A DNA stretch of 7,949 bases from Flavobacteriales bacterium (lineage in GTDB: Bacteria > Bacteroidota > Bacteroidia > Flavobacteriales > Flavobacteriaceae): contig PAGT01000069.1 of the NCBI GenBank assembly GCA_002705485.1, positions 1-7,949 on the forward strand, written 5' to 3'. Within the stretch, counting starts at the first letter, position 1, and every line of letters starts with the position of its first letter. The notes beneath the pieces are model-generated. The model did no database searches. It was given only the letters and a program-made list of their open reading frames with translations, and was not told where the DNA came from. Position numbers and translations under genes: made by a program. Below are positions 5,340-7,949 of this stretch, in pieces.

Positions 5340-6604
5340 ATTGATTCTAGAATTTTTTCCATTTCAATGGATCTCGATCCTTTAATCAAAATATTTTGTG
5401 CAAGAATTTTGGAAAGAGGGAACTTGCTTATTAAATCCTCCTTGTTTTTAAAAAAGAATAAGTTGTCACTAATTTTTTGATGCTGTAAGAACTGGTCACC
5501 AACTAAAAATGATTTAATTTTTTTCCTTTCTAATAAATTTATGATTCTTAAGTGTTCTTTTTTTGAAAAGTCTCCAAGCTCAAGCATTTCTCCAATTAAA
5601 ACAGCCTTTGATCCTGAAACTTTTATAAATGATTCTAATGCAGCTATCACACTTGTTGGGTTTGCGTTGTATGCATCCAGAAGTATTTTTTTACCACCCA
5701 AGTAGATGACTTCAGATCTATTGTTTTTTGGCAAATAATTTTCAATGGCATTTTTAATTTTTTCCACATTGATATTGAAATGAAGCCCAACAGAGAAAGA
5801 TGTAATTAGGTTATTAAAATTATAACTTCCCATTAATTTACTTTGAATAATATTTCCATTGTATACAAATTCAACCATCTCATTCTTGTTTTGTGTGAAT
5901 GAGTATTTGGCCGATAAATTTTTTCCATAATTTATTGATTTTGAACTAATGAATTTTTTTTGAATCGGATCATCATAATTTATGAAAATAGTTTTTTTGT
6001 TTTCAATAAGCCAATGATAAAGCTCAGTTTTTCCTTTAATGACTCCATCTAGACTACCAAAACCCTCAAGGTGAGCTTTTCCAAAATTAGTTATTAATCC
6101 AAAATCTGGTTCAACCAAATTTGAAAGAAATGAAATTTCTCCTTTATGATTTGCTCCCATCTCGATCACAGCAAATTCTGTTTCATGTTTAACTTGGAGA
6201 AGTGATAAGGGTACACCAATGTGATTATTTAAATTTCCGTGAGTTGAAATAGTCTTGTAAGTTGTGCTTAAAATACAATGAATTAGTTCTTTGGTTGTAG
6301 TTTTACCATTACTGCCAGTCAATGCAATTATTTTTGTGTTTTTTAAGCTTTTCCTATGAAAATTGGATAATTCTTGAAGAGATTCCAAAACATCATCAAC
6401 AAAAATATAATTCGGGTGATTCAAAGATCTGTCATCAACAACAACATAATTTGCACCTTTTTCTAAAGCTTCATTAGCAAATTTATTACCATCATAATTA
6501 TTTCCCCTAAGTGAAAAAAAAAGTGATTTTTCACAAGATAATCTGGTGTCAGTGCAAATTCCACTTGACTCAAGAAACAATCGATATAAGTTTTGAATGT
6601 CCAT
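5336..6604 (-). CDS. murF: MurF, UDP-N-acetylmuramoyl-tripeptide--D-alanyl-D-alanine ligase
   Basis: This 422-residue cytoplasmic ligase adds D-Ala-D-Ala to the UDP-MurNAc tripeptide with ATP, the last soluble step in peptidoglycan precursor synthesis. Mur-ligase architecture is complete. The N-terminal substrate domain contains TDTR...LFFSLRG..YDGNKF. The ATP-binding P-loop TGSNGKTTTKE spans 96-106, with K101. GNLNNHIGVPLSLL (123-136) is followed by the MurF-type IEMGANHKGEI (147-157), TNFGKAHLEGFGS (172-184) and KGKTELY. The C-terminal domain has LLDAYNANPTSV, LIGEMLELGDFS and IKGSRSIEMEKI. Length is normal for the family and no key block is missing. The ATG at 6604 gives a standard N-terminus. 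It follows gldJ by 37 nt on the same strand, the order known in flavobacteria, and probably shares its transcript. Confidence 0.96.
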   Translation of the reverse strand: MDIQNLYRLFLESSGICTDTRLSCEKSLFFSLRGNNYDGNKFANEALEKGANYVVVDDRSLNHPNYIFVDDVLESLQELSNFHRKSLKNTKIIALTGSNGKTTTKELIHCILSTTYKTISTHGNLNNHIGVPLSLLQVKHETEFAVIEMGANHKGEISFLSNLVEPDFGLITNFGKAHLEGFGSLDGVIKGKTELYHWLIENKKTIFINYDDPIQKKFISSKSINYGKNLSAKYSFTQNKNEMVEFVYNGNIIQSKLMGSYNFNNLITSFSVGLHFNINVEKIKNAIENYLPKNNRSEVIYLGGKKILLDAYNANPTSVIAALESFIKVSGSKAVLIGEMLELGDFSKKEHLRIINLLERKKIKSFLVGDQFLQHQKISDNLFFFKNKEDLISKFPLSKILAQNILIKGSRSIEMEKILESI

Positions 6605-6635
6605 CTATTTTAATAAATCAATTGGACAGCAAATT

Positions 6636-6651
6636 AAGGAGTTATCTCCTT
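6636..6651. repeat. Small hairpin spanning the gldJ stop codon
   Basis: On the minus strand AAGGAG-ATAA-CTCCTT forms a perfect 6-bp stem with a 4-nt loop, and the gldJ TAA lies in that loop. No uninterrupted T run follows on the minus strand, so it is not a convincing terminator; it may only slow or partly end transcription before murF. A stem this short is expected once or twice by chance in a window of this size, so I give it little weight. Confidence 0.3.
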
Positions 6652-7949
6652 CTTGGTTTTTGTGAGATTCTTGATTCTCCAAGGTATGACATTGCACATC
6701 TAAAACCTATAAAATTTGTTGTCATAGTACCTGGCAAATGTCTTCTCTGACCTGGATCTAAGTAATATGCTCTGTCAAGCCATGATCCACCTTTATAAAC
6801 TCTTGCTTCGTTATCAATCAATGTAGTTCTTTCTTCATTTCCATCATCTCCTGTTGGAGCATTATACATTCTTTTAAAGTCACCCTCTAAAGTAAAATCT
6901 CGAACAGAATTTCTATCACCATCGTTAAAATTTCTGTTATCACCGGTAGAATAATTGACTCTGTCTTTGAGGTCTTCTGTTTTTTGAACTTCTTCTAATA
7001 GAGCTCCAGGGAGGACATCATAACTTGCATTTTCAGTGTCAACAGTTATCAACTTCCCATCATCGCCAATGACAGGATTTCTAAAAACATTTCCCCTGTA
7101 GTAGTTGAAATCATTAGCTTCTTCGTCTATAATAGGTCTGTAAACATCAGAAACCCATTCTGCAACATTCCCAGCCATTCCGTATAAACCAAAGTCATTA
7201 GGTGGGTATGATCTAACAGATGTTGTAATTCCAGAACCAACTTCAGACCATCCAGCAATACCACCATAGTCACCATCAGCAAGTTTAAAATTAGCTAGTT
7301 GGTCACCTAGGTTTTTTTTCTTTCCTGACCGGGTATATTCACCATCCCATGGAAATTTCTTTTTACCCCTGTATACATTTTCTTGTCTAATTTCGCTTAG
7401 TGCAAGAGCTGCATATTCCCATTCGGTTTCGGTGGGTAGTCTGTACTCAGGGAGAAGAACTCCTTTTTCCCTAGTTGCATATTCGATTTTTTCTTCACCA
7501 TCTTCACTTGTTTCTTTGGATTTATCACTCACAAGCTCATTCATTTTTCCTCCATAGGCACTGGAAGGATCCAACAAATATGCTTTACTGTTGAAAGTAT
7601 ATCCATCAGTGATACTGTCTGGGATAATTGCGCCTTCTCTAATAAAACCTTCATTAACTAATATTTGTTCGTTGACTCTGTCAGTTCTCCATTTCGCAAA
7701 ATTAACAGCCTGTTGCCAAGTAACTCCGACAACGGGATGTTGTTGGAAGGCAGGGTGTCGCAAATAATTAACAACCATGTCTTCATTAAATCCAAGAGGA
7801 TTTCTCCATACCAATGTGTCGGGTAAAGCTGCTTTGTATATTTCAGAAAAATTCTCTGCGAATACTGCTTTCATCCAGTACAAATATTCTCCATACATCT
7901 CATTTGTTACTTCAGTTTCATCAATAAAATATGATCTGACATACTGTTG
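6642..7949 (-). CDS. gldJ: GldJ, gliding-motility / type IX secretion lipoprotein (FGE-sulfatase fold), 5' end missing
   Basis: The frame is open to the right edge, giving 435 visible residues. The visible start QQYVRSYFIDETEVTNEMY is mid-protein, and the ATG at 7898 is internal. F. johnsoniae GldJ is about 560 residues, so roughly 120 residues, including the lipoprotein signal, lie outside. The formylglycine-generating-enzyme (SUMF1) fold is clear: FIDETEVTN, PVVGVTWQQAVNFAKWR, RLPTETEWEYAA (170-181), DFGLYGMAGNVAEW (252-265), VYKGGSW (384-390) and FIGFRC (413-418). Where true FGE has its two catalytic cysteines after GGS, this protein has Asp392 and Leu397, so it should be a structural pseudoenzyme. 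GldJ is an outer-membrane lipoprotein needed for gliding and for a stable GldK/L/M/N type IX secretion machine. The paralogue GldK shares the fold; the downstream murF favours GldJ. Confidence 0.88.
   Translation of the reverse strand, partial: QQYVRSYFIDETEVTNEMYGEYLYWMKAVFAENFSEIYKAALPDTLVWRNPLGFNEDMVVNYLRHPAFQQHPVVGVTWQQAVNFAKWRTDRVNEQILVNEGFIREGAIIPDSITDGYTFNSKAYLLDPSSAYGGKMNELVSDKSKETSEDGEEKIEYATREKGVLLPEYRLPTETEWEYAALALSEIRQENVYRGKKKFPWDGEYTRSGKKKNLGDQLANFKLADGDYGGIAGWSEVGSGITTSVRSYPPNDFGLYGMAGNVAEWVSDVYRPIIDEEANDFNYYRGNVFRNPVIGDDGKLITVDTENASYDVLPGALLEEVQKTEDLKDRVNYSTGDNRNFNDGDRNSVRDFTLEGDFKRMYNAPTGDDGNEERTTLIDNEARVYKGGSWLDRAYYLDPGQRRHLPGTMTTNFIGFRCAMSYLGESRISQKPRRR

Noticed and set aside
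6511..6750. A 79-codon plus-strand frame across the gldJ-murF junction.
   Set aside because: It overlaps the conserved ends of both genes in antisense and encodes nothing recognisable.

Overview
The window looks like a piece of chromosome from a marine-type member of the Flavobacteriia (Bacteroidota). It is low in G+C. It carries gldJ, a gliding-motility / type IX secretion gene found only in Bacteroidota, directly followed by murF, an order also known from Flavobacterium johnsoniae. Two genes encode short-signal lipoproteins. The only promoter-like elements match the Bacteroidota TAnnTTTG -7 box rather than a sigma-70 hexamer. I see no insertion sequence, integrase, CRISPR array, rRNA or tRNA.

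Left edge (1-432): the 5' end of an LpxH-like calcineurin phosphoesterase gene runs off the left edge on the minus strand. A 297-bp divergent gap follows, rich in perfect inverted repeats: 200-236, 269-289, and a long hairpin with a T7 tail at 329-404. The last looks like an intrinsic terminator reading rightward, although no plus-strand gene lies upstream of it. The gap may therefore encode a small RNA, or a terminator-controlled leader for the next gene.

Left centre (433-2744), plus strand: a probable operon of three genes. They are a small lipoprotein with three ricin-B-like beta-trefoil repeats, a YjbQ/UPF0047 protein starting 1 nt after it, and an exported M20D metallo-amidohydrolase.

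Centre (2746-5339): a lipoprotein of the amidase-signature family reads leftward and ends 1 nt from the M20 gene. A divergent 83-bp A-tract-rich spacer separates it from a multi-pass membrane protein of unknown function, which has a TAATTTTG box only 10 nt before its start codon.

Right (5336-7949), minus strand: gldJ (5' end outside the window) then murF, 37 nt apart and probably co-transcribed. murF and the membrane-protein gene converge and share four bases (TTAA) across their stop codons.

Taken together, most genes act at the cell envelope: lipid A synthesis, peptidoglycan precursor synthesis, gliding/secretion, surface or periplasmic lipoproteins, and two exported amide-bond hydrolases that probably serve scavenging. 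Nothing here is clearly a new defence or mobile system. The least explained parts are the structured 136-432 gap, the lectin-like lipoprotein joined to yjbQ, and the orphan membrane protein.
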